This document shows, piece after piece, positions 33,658-41,323 of a stretch of DNA of 64,000 nt. Position 1 is the stretch's first letter, and the number at the start of each line of letters is the position of its first letter. The notes beneath the pieces are model-generated. The model had not been told where the DNA came from. It searched no databases and saw nothing but the letters and a program-made list of their open reading frames with translations. The position numbers and the translations under genes are program-made. The stretch is from an uncultured Bacteroidales bacterium (GTDB taxonomy: Bacteria > Bacteroidota > Bacteroidia > Bacteroidales > P3): the NCBI GenBank assembly GCA_905233475.1, contig CAJOEN010000025.1:1-64000 (forward strand), read 5' to 3'.

Positions 33658-33724
33658 TGCTCCGTAGGAGCTTTCTTTAAATAACAAAGTATAACAAAAC
33701 AATGGGGGGTTACTCCGTAGGAGT
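33658..33724. repeat. Pair of CTCCGTAGGAG hairpins
   Basis: GCTCCGTAGGAGC at 33659-33671 and ACTCCGTAGGAGT at 33712-33724, each a short palindrome, 53 bases apart, upstream of an unknown gene. Confidence 0.65.
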
Positions 33725-33752
33725 TCTCTTTTGGGGATTATAAAACTGCCTT

Positions 33753-34883
33753 ATGAAAGCATTGAAAAAGCATTATGAATCTGAAAGACACAACACTGCA
33801 TTTCTTTATACTGCATCTGTCGTGCTTATTGTCTTGATGTTCGTTGCAAACCCAGGCGTAATTGGACAAGAGAGAAAAAAATATTATCGCGACAGCCTAA
33901 TAAGTATATCCATAGACAAATATCTGTCAAGGGAAAGAAAATATCAGAAATATCGTTCAAAAAAAGAAAAAATCACTTTCGACGTATCGTCCTTACCTGA
34001 AACATATCTCTATGATTTTCCCGACAGTTTGTATTATAAGTATCAAGATATTGTTGAATGGGTTAATTCCCAAAACCCTACTATGATTAAAAGATACAAA
34101 CGCAGTAAAAGAGGTGTCCCAACAATAGATTTTGGCTGGAATATAGACGGAGATGGACGGCTACGCATATCATTTGGACAGAAATATATATCCATAAAGA
34201 AAAAGATGCTAGAAATAACACGTTGCGGGGAATGTGGCGCCAGTTTTTTTTATAAGTTTTCGGAAAGCACTAAACAATGGGAATTGGTGGATGCTAATCC
34301 GGCAGAAGATTTCATGTTCCCCCAATATCCGGATTCCATACAAGACCCGGAGTTAACATACCATGCCCCGTTATATTTAAAAGCATATAACATCATAATG
34401 AAAGACTTTGTCAACAAGAACGAAGTACTGCTGTTGGACACTGTATTTAACTACAGCTTTTTCACCATGCCAAATAAAGATTTCTTTGAGGACACGACAG
34501 ATTATTATTCCACAAAAGATTGTTGGCAGAATCATTATTTAAAATCTTCTGACGTGAGCAATGCACGCGCCCCCAAAAAAGCATATTTCTTTTCAGCATT
34601 TCATCACAACGACACTGCAAGTGCAAAATACATTATATGTTTCTACCAGCCATTCAATTGCAATAATTATGTAAGTTTGGATGCCGAAATCTTTCCCGTT
34701 AAAGTAAAGCATCCCAAAGGGAATGGTTTCCATTGGTCCAATATTTTTATAGAGAATGGGGAGAAATGCTTTTGGTTCGATGTTATCAGACAACAAACAA
34801 CTTCGATTTACTATAGATTTTGGTTTTTTAGTGGATCCTACAGTTTATACAAATATGAAAAAAACACTTGCATTCACGAATAG
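33753..34883 (+). CDS. Membrane-anchored or exported protein of unknown function
   Basis: 376 residues. One hydrophobic segment (FLYTASVVLIVLMFVANPGVIG, about 17-38) is a signal anchor or late signal peptide. The rest is soluble, Tyr/Lys/Asp-rich, with a CGECGASFFYKF cysteine pair near residue 158. The middle (YPDSIQDPELTYHAPLYLKAYNIIMKDFVNKNEVLLLDT) looks like a globular periplasmic domain. Codons are AT-rich compared with neighbours. It is the first of four unrelated exported unknowns in an island up to 36.9 kb. I recognise no family. Confidence 0.68.
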   Translation: MKALKKHYESERHNTAFLYTASVVLIVLMFVANPGVIGQERKKYYRDSLISISIDKYLSRERKYQKYRSKKEKITFDVSSLPETYLYDFPDSLYYKYQDIVEWVNSQNPTMIKRYKRSKRGVPTIDFGWNIDGDGRLRISFGQKYISIKKKMLEITRCGECGASFFYKFSESTKQWELVDANPAEDFMFPQYPDSIQDPELTYHAPLYLKAYNIIMKDFVNKNEVLLLDTVFNYSFFTMPNKDFFEDTTDYYSTKDCWQNHYLKSSDVSNARAPKKAYFFSAFHHNDTASAKYIICFYQPFNCNNYVSLDAEIFPVKVKHPKGNGFHWSNIFIENGEKCFWFDVIRQQTTSIYYRFWFFSGSYSLYKYEKNTCIHE

Positions 34884-34997
34884 GGTACTTCAGCTTAAGA
34901 AATATCCAATCGTTTCTATCGATTGAAAAACAGAATATTTCGGCATAGCTTAATTTCAATAACGTCCACGACAAATAAAAATCATCCGCATATCATT

Positions 34998-35032
34998 TTC
35001 ACTAATCACAGTTCACCATTCACAGTTCACAC
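34998..35032. repeat. Heptamer array (ttcac type), copy 1
   Basis: Five units ttcacta, atcacag, ttcacca, ttcacag, ttcacac. Together with the preceding tccgcatatca it matches 36974-37024. Confidence 0.65.
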
Positions 35033-35062
35033 AAAAATACAACAACGAAAAACTATAGAGCA

Positions 35063-35611
35063 ATGAAAAAACATTTTGCACTGATATTGCCAATTCTTAT
35101 GGCGATGGTTTGCCACACTCATTCTATGTATGCAAATACCGAGGCTACACCTCGCAACCCCTATCAGGAGGAATCTCAAATAAGAAAAATAGAGATATAT
35201 GGCGTCAGTCTTCAAACTGGTTACAAAATTCCCACCACAATAAAAAATCTTAAACAACGCACAGAATATAGTTCAACAATATATAATATCGACTTGCTAG
35301 AAGATTTATTCGAAGACTACAATAGTTGCGACGAATATCTTACCTCTCGCGACACAATAGTTCCACGAAGAAATTTATGCCATGCTTGTGTAAAAATATA
35401 TTTCTCATTCAGAAAAGTTACACTTTATTTCAGAGAGGACGCCTGCTATTATTATAAAGGACAATGGTACAAACCAAATTATTTGTTGTATTACAGCATA
35501 TTCTGCATTTTTGAAAAGGATTCTATTGTGTATGGCTCAATACTTGAGAAATGCGAAGAAGAATTTTACAATAATAAAACAGGAAAAACTGGCAACGAAA
35601 ACAATCTTTAA
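35063..35611 (+). CDS. Exported protein of unknown function
   Basis: 182 residues with a signal peptide (MKKHFALILPILMAMVCHTHSMYA). The mature part is AT-rich in codons and Tyr/Cys-rich (NLCHACVKIYFSFRKVTLYF, DACYYYKGQWYKPNYLLYYSIFC). Four to six cysteines suggest disulphides in the periplasm. No family recognised. A heptamer array ends 30 bases before it. Confidence 0.65.
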   Translation: MKKHFALILPILMAMVCHTHSMYANTEATPRNPYQEESQIRKIEIYGVSLQTGYKIPTTIKNLKQRTEYSSTIYNIDLLEDLFEDYNSCDEYLTSRDTIVPRRNLCHACVKIYFSFRKVTLYFREDACYYYKGQWYKPNYLLYYSIFCIFEKDSIVYGSILEKCEEEFYNNKTGKTGNENNL

Positions 35612-35801
35612 ACTATTAATAATAAGCAGTTTGTGCATCCTTTATTCGTGCAATTGCGACGCTTCTCACCCAGAGACTTTGCAAAACAATACAAAACCAA
35701 CAAATTGCATTGACAAAGCAGATTCTTTGGCAAAAGACACTATTATACAAACATGGATAAAGGATTCTCTTGGCTGTATGCGACTTAGAAAAATCGAATA
35801 G
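35511..35801 (+). CDS. Small putative lipoprotein, start uncertain
   Basis: The convincing part is the C-terminal ~65 residues: a hydrophobic stretch with a lipobox (KLLIISSLCILYSC) followed by a polar tail NCDASHPETLQNN. The ATG at 35511 would overlap the previous gene by about 100 bases in another frame; no better ATG is visible nearer the signal sequence, so an unusual start or a lost start codon is possible. It could be a decayed gene. Function unknown. Confidence 0.4.
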   Translation: MKRILLCMAQYLRNAKKNFTIIKQEKLATKTIFKLLIISSLCILYSCNCDASHPETLQNNTKPTNCIDKADSLAKDTIIQTWIKDSLGCMRLRKIE

Positions 35802-35839
35802 AAAAAAAACAATTGCGGATTTAATAAGCTTTAATAAAA

Positions 35840-36562
35840 ATGAACCGTTTGCCTGTCATTTTACTGTTATTGGTATCAAACGTCTTGATTGCACAAAAGA
35901 TACAATTTCCGTATTCGTACAAAAATGAATTTCAGGAGATACACGAAGACGACAAAGTCATAAAAATTTTGGATTCCAATCTGAAATTCATAGAATATTT
36001 CAATCCCGACTTCCATGAGTTTTTCACACCATCCGATACCGCTTACAGAGATTATTTTGTATCGGGAGAAAATGTCTATATGATTGATTCGTTGGTTATT
36101 ACAAACCACAGCTCTTATTCAATGGACTCTCAGATAGAGGGTGTGTACAAAACAAGAATAAACGGGGAAAAATTCATTATAGTGGACTTTTATGACGGTT
36201 TTCAGTTAGGTACTATGGTACAACCGCTATATTTCATTTTCAAGGAAGAGAAAGGCTCTTTTGCGTTGCAATCGGTGTATATAATTGAAAATGTGAATGC
36301 TTACGACAGTGTGGTAACAGAGTCCTTGCAAATGTTCTACGAAAACGGAAAAATAAAAATGAAAGGCATAAATTTGGTACTTTTGCGAGATCCAAATTGG
36401 CTCACTCTTCAAATACACAATGCATTATTCGAAGGTATCGTTACAAAAGACTCTCGCCACTCGCTATTCTCTCTATTAGGCCAGCCCGAGGAGATAACTG
36501 ATGTATCGAGATACCAAACCGATTGCAAAGAATGGTTAAAATACACAAGGGGGCTTCTATAA
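35840..36562 (+). pseudogene. Exported unknown protein, 5' part of a gene apparently split by element B
   Basis: 240 residues with a signal peptide (MNRLPVILLLLVSNVLIA). The coding sequence enters element B: the last codons AGG GGG CTT CTA TAA are the element's left end. Removing the 93 bases 36551-36643 would join TAC ACA AGG to ATG ACA TAC in frame and extend the protein into the ORF at 36644-36946. The two parts together read like one protein (a LLGQPEEITDVSRYQ segment, then YHVCGDTAYLQGIYF). This is inference from frame and position, not from an intact homologue. Function unknown. Confidence 0.6.
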
Positions 36563-36644
36563 ATTGCCTCGGAGAGGCAAACTCTCAATAACCTCACATG
36601 CTAATGTGAGGTATATCAGGCAAATAAAGAACAGGCGTGTCGGA
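36549..36644 (+). mobile_element. MITE-like element, copy B
   Basis: Starts GGGGGCTTCTATAAATT and ends GGCGTGTCGGA. It is identical to copies C and D over 93 bases: hairpins TTGCCTC-gga-GAGGCAA and ACCTCACAT-gcta-ATGTGAGGT, then the 5' half of a third hairpin. Compared with copy A it stops at the apex of that third hairpin. It lies between two ORF fragments that would otherwise be in frame. Confidence 0.88.
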
Positions 36645-36946
36645 TGACATACCATGTTTGCGGTGATACGGCTTATTTGCAGGGAATTTATTTTCCACAA
36701 AACCCTGATGTAAAAATCATTTACAATGGAGAAATTATCGACGGAAAAATGACTATTGACGATTTTTGCAGAAAATTCAATATCAACAAGGAATATGTTT
36801 TCAGATTTTTGTTTGTCAACACCTCATGTCCTTTTGTTGATGAAGGATTTGCGTCGGTCATCATGTTATACATCAACGGCATCTATTCCGAATGTATATT
36901 TGACAGCAATCAAAGACTGGTTTACATAGGTTTCCCAACTCTTTAA
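36644..36946 (+). pseudogene. 3' part of the gene split by element B
   Basis: 100 residues whose ATG (36644) overlaps the last base of element B. There is no signal peptide and no promoter, and a stop lies upstream in the element. The content (DVKIIYNGEIIDGKMTIDDFCRKFNINKEYVFRFL, ending RLVYIGFPTL) looks like the C-terminal half of a globular protein. It is best read as the continuation of 35840-36562; alternatively it is a small independent gene that uses the element's end as its start. Confidence 0.55.
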
Positions 36947-36982
36947 TTTCATCCCCATAAAAAAAATTCTGAATATCCGCAT

Positions 36983-37024
36983 ATCACTTATCACAGTTCA
37001 CTGGTCACTAATCACAGTTCACTC
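36983..37024. repeat. Heptamer array (ttcac type), copy 2
   Basis: Six units atcactt, atcacag, ttcactg, gtcacta, atcacag, ttcactc, related to 34998-35032. Confidence 0.65.
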
Positions 37025-37058
37025 AAAAATTTCGCTTATCAAAAAAAAAAAAAAATCG

Positions 37059-37066
37059 TACCTTTG
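37059..37066 (+). promoter_or_regulatory. Putative -7 element for the lolA-GH3 operon
   Basis: TACCTTTG, 74 bases before the lolA-like start, following an A-rich tract. Confidence 0.5.
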
Positions 37067-37140
37067 CAAGTAATTTTTTTTCATAAAAAAACGGGTAAAG
37101 CGTTATTAATCAATTTCGCAAACTACAAAACGCAAAAAAA

Positions 37141-37761
37141 ATGACAAAAAAAACAACAGCACTGCTTATTGCATTTTTTGCTACGGCAGCTTTTGCCGAC
37201 GAAACCGCGGTTCTTGCCAAAATAAAAGCCGCCAACGCCCAAATTAAAAGCATTGAAAGCTCTTTCAACGAGGCTAAAACCCTGAAAGCCAACGGCAAAA
37301 CAATCGAAAAACAAGGCACATTCTATTTTGTGGCCGACAGCAAGTTAGCCATGCAATACACCCAACCTACAGGCGATAAAACCGTTATCAACGGCAAAAA
37401 TATGCTTATTGTACGCGACGGCAAAGCACGTACTTTCAACACCGATAGAAACTCCCGCATGCGCAACCTCTCCACCATACTACTCTTTGCCGTACACGGT
37501 GAAATAGAAACTCTATGCAAGGCTGTTTCGGCCACCTACGCTACTGCGGATAAAGGCGATTGCTACGTGGTAACCGTCAATGCCACAAAAAAATCGTCGA
37601 AAGGCTACTCAAAGATAGAAATAACGTACAACAAAGCCGACGGCCTTATCCGCCAGATGATTATGACCGAAAACTCCGGCGACGTAACCACCTACACCCT
37701 GTCGGGTGCCGTAAAAAACAAAGCCATAGCCGATACCTACTTCTCAACAGCAAAGAAATAA
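37141..37761 (+). CDS. LolA-like outer-membrane lipoprotein carrier protein
   Basis: 206 residues with a signal peptide (MTKKTTALLIAFFATAAFA). The mature part has the LolA half-barrel pattern: IKSIESSFNEAKTLKANGKTIEKQGTFYFVADSKLAMQYTQPTGDKTVINGKNMLIV and a late ITYNKADGLIRQMIMTENSGDVTTYTLSG. LolA carries lipoproteins from LolCDE to the outer membrane, but divergent copies occur in lipid or aryl-polyene gene clusters. Here it is first in a tight operon with an acyltransferase, a HAD hydrolase and a GH3-like enzyme, so a role in lipid export is plausible. Confidence 0.85.
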   Translation: MTKKTTALLIAFFATAAFADETAVLAKIKAANAQIKSIESSFNEAKTLKANGKTIEKQGTFYFVADSKLAMQYTQPTGDKTVINGKNMLIVRDGKARTFNTDRNSRMRNLSTILLFAVHGEIETLCKAVSATYATADKGDCYVVTVNATKKSSKGYSKIEITYNKADGLIRQMIMTENSGDVTTYTLSGAVKNKAIADTYFSTAKK

Positions 37762-37762
37762 G

Positions 37763-38623
37763 ATGCTCCAAACCGACAATATCCGATACCGCAACCTTGA
37801 GGTAAACAAAGGAGTTTACATACCACAACCCGAGACCGACTTCCCCGAGGACAACCCCTACAAAAAGCTGTACCCCGCCAAGCACCTCCGCGAGCTGGTG
37901 TTCGACGAAAACTACACTTACCTCGACAAAAGCCTGAGTTTCTGGTTACAACGCTGGATAGGCTACGCCTTTTTGGTGGATTTTTTGATCCCGTTGGTAA
38001 ACCACACCAAATTCGGCCTGCGCATACGCGGGCGCAATAACCTCAAGAAATACCGCAAAGAGCTGGAAAACGGCGCCATCACCATCTGCAACCACTGCTA
38101 CCGCTGGGACGCCCCCTGCGTTATCAACGCATTGCATTTCAAAAAGATATGGATTCCAGTATACGGCGACAACCTCAACGGCAAAGACTATTGGCACATA
38201 AAGCACGTGGGCGGCATTCCCGTGCCCGACAATATGGGCGGACTCAAGAAATTCAACCAAGCCTTCGACGAACTGCACGAGAAAAAACAATGGTTCCACG
38301 TGTTCCCCGAGGAGAGTCGCTGGAATTTCTACAAGCCGCTGCGTCCGTTCCGCAAAGGAGCCTTTTCGATGGCATACAAATACAACATGCCCATTGTGCC
38401 TATGTGTATCACTTTCCGCGAACGCAAAGGCATATACAAACTGCTGGGCAAGGCCAGCGAGCCGCTGCTCACCATCACCATAGGCGAACCCATTTTCCCC
38501 GACTGCAAGGCGCAACGCAAGGACGAGGTAAACAGACTTTTACACCTGAGCCACAATATTTTGCAAAAAATGGCAGGCATTACAAAAAACTCTTGGCCGG
38601 CATTTATCAACGAAGAAGAATAG
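37763..38623 (+). CDS. Lysophospholipid/1-acylglycerol-3-phosphate acyltransferase family protein
   Basis: 286 residues of the PlsC-type family. Catalytic motif NHCYRWDAP (H-x4-D, about residue 112) and the substrate motif VFPEESRW (about 186) are present, then PIVPMCITFRERK as the conserved PIVPV-like block. The N-terminal 80 residues include one hydrophobic segment (FWLQRWIGYAFLVDFLIPLV). The gene starts one base after the lolA-like stop and touches the HAD gene, so co-translation is likely. The acyl acceptor is unknown. Confidence 0.88.
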   Translation: MLQTDNIRYRNLEVNKGVYIPQPETDFPEDNPYKKLYPAKHLRELVFDENYTYLDKSLSFWLQRWIGYAFLVDFLIPLVNHTKFGLRIRGRNNLKKYRKELENGAITICNHCYRWDAPCVINALHFKKIWIPVYGDNLNGKDYWHIKHVGGIPVPDNMGGLKKFNQAFDELHEKKQWFHVFPEESRWNFYKPLRPFRKGAFSMAYKYNMPIVPMCITFRERKGIYKLLGKASEPLLTITIGEPIFPDCKAQRKDEVNRLLHLSHNILQKMAGITKNSWPAFINEEE

Positions 38624-39250
38624 ATGAAAGCAATAATATTCGACCTTGACGGAACTCTTTACGACAACAGCAATTTGCCGTTGCGACTGATACTGCACTG
38701 CCTTACCTCCGTTTTTACCCTGAAAGCGGAACGCACCGCACGGGCACAATTTTCGGGACAGTATTTCGGCAACAGCGAGGAATATTTCAAAATGCTTTTT
38801 AAACGAATGTCGGCAATAAGCGGTAAATCAACGGGATACGTAGAACGGTGGTATCACGGCAAGTATATGCCAACCATGTGCAAAGTACTTGAAAAACACT
38901 ATCATTACAAGGATGGCGTTCCCGAAAAACTTGCCCGTTTGCGCGAACAGGGCATAAAATCAGCCGTTTTTTCGGACTACGACCATATAATTGAGCGGCT
39001 TAGAGCCCTGGACATCAACCCCGAGTGGTTCGACGTTTGTATCGACGCCCCAGCGGCAGGCGGACTTAAACCCTGTCGAGAATCCTTCATAAACATAGCC
39101 GAAATGCTTGATTGTGAGCCTAATGACATACTCGTTATCGGCGACCGCGACGACACCGACGGACAAGGTGCCCGCAACAGCGGCATGCAGTTCCTGCTGG
39201 TGAAGAAAAAAGCCCCCTTTTTGCATGATATTCAGAAACTAATGATGTAA
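38624..39250 (+). CDS. HAD-superfamily hydrolase
   Basis: 208 residues. HAD motif I IIFDLDGTLYDN at residues 4-15 (nucleophile Asp), motif II SAVFSDYD (about 108), Lys in the GGLKPCRESF block (about 147), and motif IV VIGDRDDTDGQGARNSGMQ. The helical cap lies after motif I. It is a probable phosphatase (phosphoglycolate phosphatase or HADSF type). It directly follows the acyltransferase without a gap; it may remove phosphate from a lipid or sugar intermediate, which is inference. Confidence 0.85.
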   Translation: MKAIIFDLDGTLYDNSNLPLRLILHCLTSVFTLKAERTARAQFSGQYFGNSEEYFKMLFKRMSAISGKSTGYVERWYHGKYMPTMCKVLEKHYHYKDGVPEKLARLREQGIKSAVFSDYDHIIERLRALDINPEWFDVCIDAPAAGGLKPCRESFINIAEMLDCEPNDILVIGDRDDTDGQGARNSGMQFLLVKKKAPFLHDIQKLMM

Positions 39251-39270
39251 AAACATAAAACACACTTAAT

Positions 39271-41016
39271 ATGAAAATTACAGAAGACCATCTGAACCCA
39301 TTTGTGCCGAACACACTGCTCGACATAGCCGGCGGACTGCTTTACCGTAAACTTAAAAAAGTTAGCAAAGACCCGCGCAAAGCAAGTGAAAAGACTCTGC
39401 GTCAGATTCTTACCTACGCCAAAGACAGTGTTTACGGCAAGGAACATCATTTCGAGGAAATTCTTAAAGCCAAAGACGATGTGGAACTCTATCGTCTCTA
39501 TCGCGAAAACGTGAAACCCAATGAGTATGAAGACCTTCGTCCATACGTGGACCGTCACAAAAACGGCGAAGCCGACATACTTTTCCCGGGCAAGCCCGTA
39601 CTTTACGCCACAACCTCCGGCGCCACAAGCAAACCCAAATGGATTCCCATCACCCAAGAGTATATCGACAACATCTACAGCAAGATGAACAAGGTGTGGC
39701 TGTACAATTTCCACCGCAACTGCAAGCATGTGTGGGAAGGCCCCATCGTCTCTATCGTAGGCAAATACATCGAAGGTTACGCCCCCGACGGCACCATGTA
39801 CGGCTCCGTGTCGGGTTACACCCAGGCCAAATGCCCCAGCTTTGTGAAGAAACTCTACGCCTCGCCGTCCGACATTTTCTATATCGAGGACTACACCGCA
39901 CGTAACTACGCCATTATGCGTATGGGTATCGAACGCAACGTGCACCTGTGCGTTACCGCCAACCCCAGCACTATGGTCGAAATGCAGAACAACGTGAACC
40001 GCTACCTCGACGACTATATAGACGACATCGAACACGGCACCATGAGCAAAAAGGTGAACATCCCGGACAAAATCCGTGCCGCCGTTCAGCCTTACCTCAA
40101 ACCAAATCCCGACCGTGCCAATGAATTACGTGAGTTGCGTGCCAAATACGGCACAGTACTACCTAAGCATTTCTGGCCCGAACTTCAGCTACTTACCACT
40201 TGGAAATGCGGAAACACCAAAGTCTATCTCGAGAAATTGGAAGGCTGTTACCCCGAAGGCATGCTACATCAGGAATTCGGCTATTTCTCGTCGGAATGTC
40301 GTTTCGGTATTGTGCTCGACGACTCCATCAACACCACCCTTTTCCCGCACTACCACTACTACGAGTTCGTTCCCGAAGAGGATTTCGGCACCGACAACCC
40401 ACGTTTCCTGCAGCTGCACGAACTTGAGGTTGGCAAACGCTACTGCCCATACTGCACAACCTTTGCAGGTCTGTACCGCTACAATATGAACGACATAATC
40501 GAGGTTAGCGACTATTTTGTAAACACTCCGCGTGTGCACATGGTGCAGAAAGTGAACGGCATAGTTACCATGACCGGCGAAAAGCTCTACGAGCCCCAGT
40601 TTATCGAAGCCGTGCGCAACGCCGAAAAAGAGACCGGACTGAAAACCAAGTTCTTCATCGGTTTCGCCGACCTCAGTATCTCGGCTTACCATTTCTACTA
40701 CGAGTTTGAAAATCAGGAGACTACCGTCGAGCAAGCCAACGAGTTCAACAAAATTGTGGACGACAACCTAAAAAAATCAAACATCGAATATCAGGCCGAA
40801 CGAGACAGTTTCCGTTTGAAAGACCCGATAGCGCACCTGCTCGAGGAGAACAGCTTCGAGAAATTCAAAGAAGCCACCCTCAAAATCACCGGTGCCGACG
40901 CCAGCCGTTTCAAACTAAACCTGCTTTTGCAGGACGAAGTGCGCCACGAACGCATGAAACAGTTCGAAAAGAAGGGGGCTTCTATAAATTGCCTCGGAGA
41001 GGCAAACTCTCAATAA
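39271..41016 (+). CDS. GH3-family (auxin-responsive promoter-like) acyl-adenylating enzyme, C-terminus from element C
   Basis: 581 residues. Plant GH3 proteins and bacterial relatives are firefly-luciferase-type acyl-acid-amido synthetases. Seen: N-terminal DPRKASEKTLRQILTYAKDSVYGKEHHF, the ATP-binding YATTSGATSKPKWIPIT (about residues 111-127), YSYR-like FAGLYRYNMNDIIEV and HMVQKVNGIVTMTGEKLYE. The last 13 residues (GASINCLGEANSQ) and the stop codon are read from mobile element C, so the native C-terminus was replaced. The body of the protein is complete, and activity is probably kept. Last gene of the lolA-acyltransferase-HAD operon. Confidence 0.9.
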   Translation: MKITEDHLNPFVPNTLLDIAGGLLYRKLKKVSKDPRKASEKTLRQILTYAKDSVYGKEHHFEEILKAKDDVELYRLYRENVKPNEYEDLRPYVDRHKNGEADILFPGKPVLYATTSGATSKPKWIPITQEYIDNIYSKMNKVWLYNFHRNCKHVWEGPIVSIVGKYIEGYAPDGTMYGSVSGYTQAKCPSFVKKLYASPSDIFYIEDYTARNYAIMRMGIERNVHLCVTANPSTMVEMQNNVNRYLDDYIDDIEHGTMSKKVNIPDKIRAAVQPYLKPNPDRANELRELRAKYGTVLPKHFWPELQLLTTWKCGNTKVYLEKLEGCYPEGMLHQEFGYFSSECRFGIVLDDSINTTLFPHYHYYEFVPEEDFGTDNPRFLQLHELEVGKRYCPYCTTFAGLYRYNMNDIIEVSDYFVNTPRVHMVQKVNGIVTMTGEKLYEPQFIEAVRNAEKETGLKTKFFIGFADLSISAYHFYYEFENQETTVEQANEFNKIVDDNLKKSNIEYQAERDSFRLKDPIAHLLEENSFEKFKEATLKITGADASRFKLNLLLQDEVRHERMKQFEKKGASINCLGEANSQ

Positions 41017-41069
41017 CCTCACATGCTAATGTGAGGTATATCAGGCAAATAAAGAACAGGCGTGTCGGA
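40974..41069 (+). mobile_element. MITE-like element, copy C
   Basis: Same 96 bases as copy B (GGGGGCTTCTATAA to GGCGTGTCGGA). It supplies the final codons and TAA stop of the GH3-family gene; a terminator hairpin follows directly. Confidence 0.88.
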
Positions 41070-41078
41070 GTTTCACAC

Positions 41079-41117
41079 AAAAGGAACAGAAACTGCTTGT
41101 TTCTGTTCCTTTTTTCA
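41079..41117 (+). terminator. Intrinsic terminator of the GH3 operon
   Basis: AAGGAACAGAAA-ctgcttg-TTTCTGTTCCTTTTTT, just after element C. Confidence 0.9.
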
Positions 41118-41323
41118 TTAGTCTCCGATTTTTTTTTGTACAAAAATAATATTTAATTCTGCAAATATACAAAAAAAAATTGACTTTTTTACGCTGACAG
41201 AAAAAAGTTCGTTTTTGTGACGATAAGCGAGAGGGTAAACTACCTCTGCCCTTTCAGGATTTTTACTCCCCACTGCACATCACTGGTTGGATTAAGATGG
41301 CAGGTGCACGGGAAAAAAAACAC

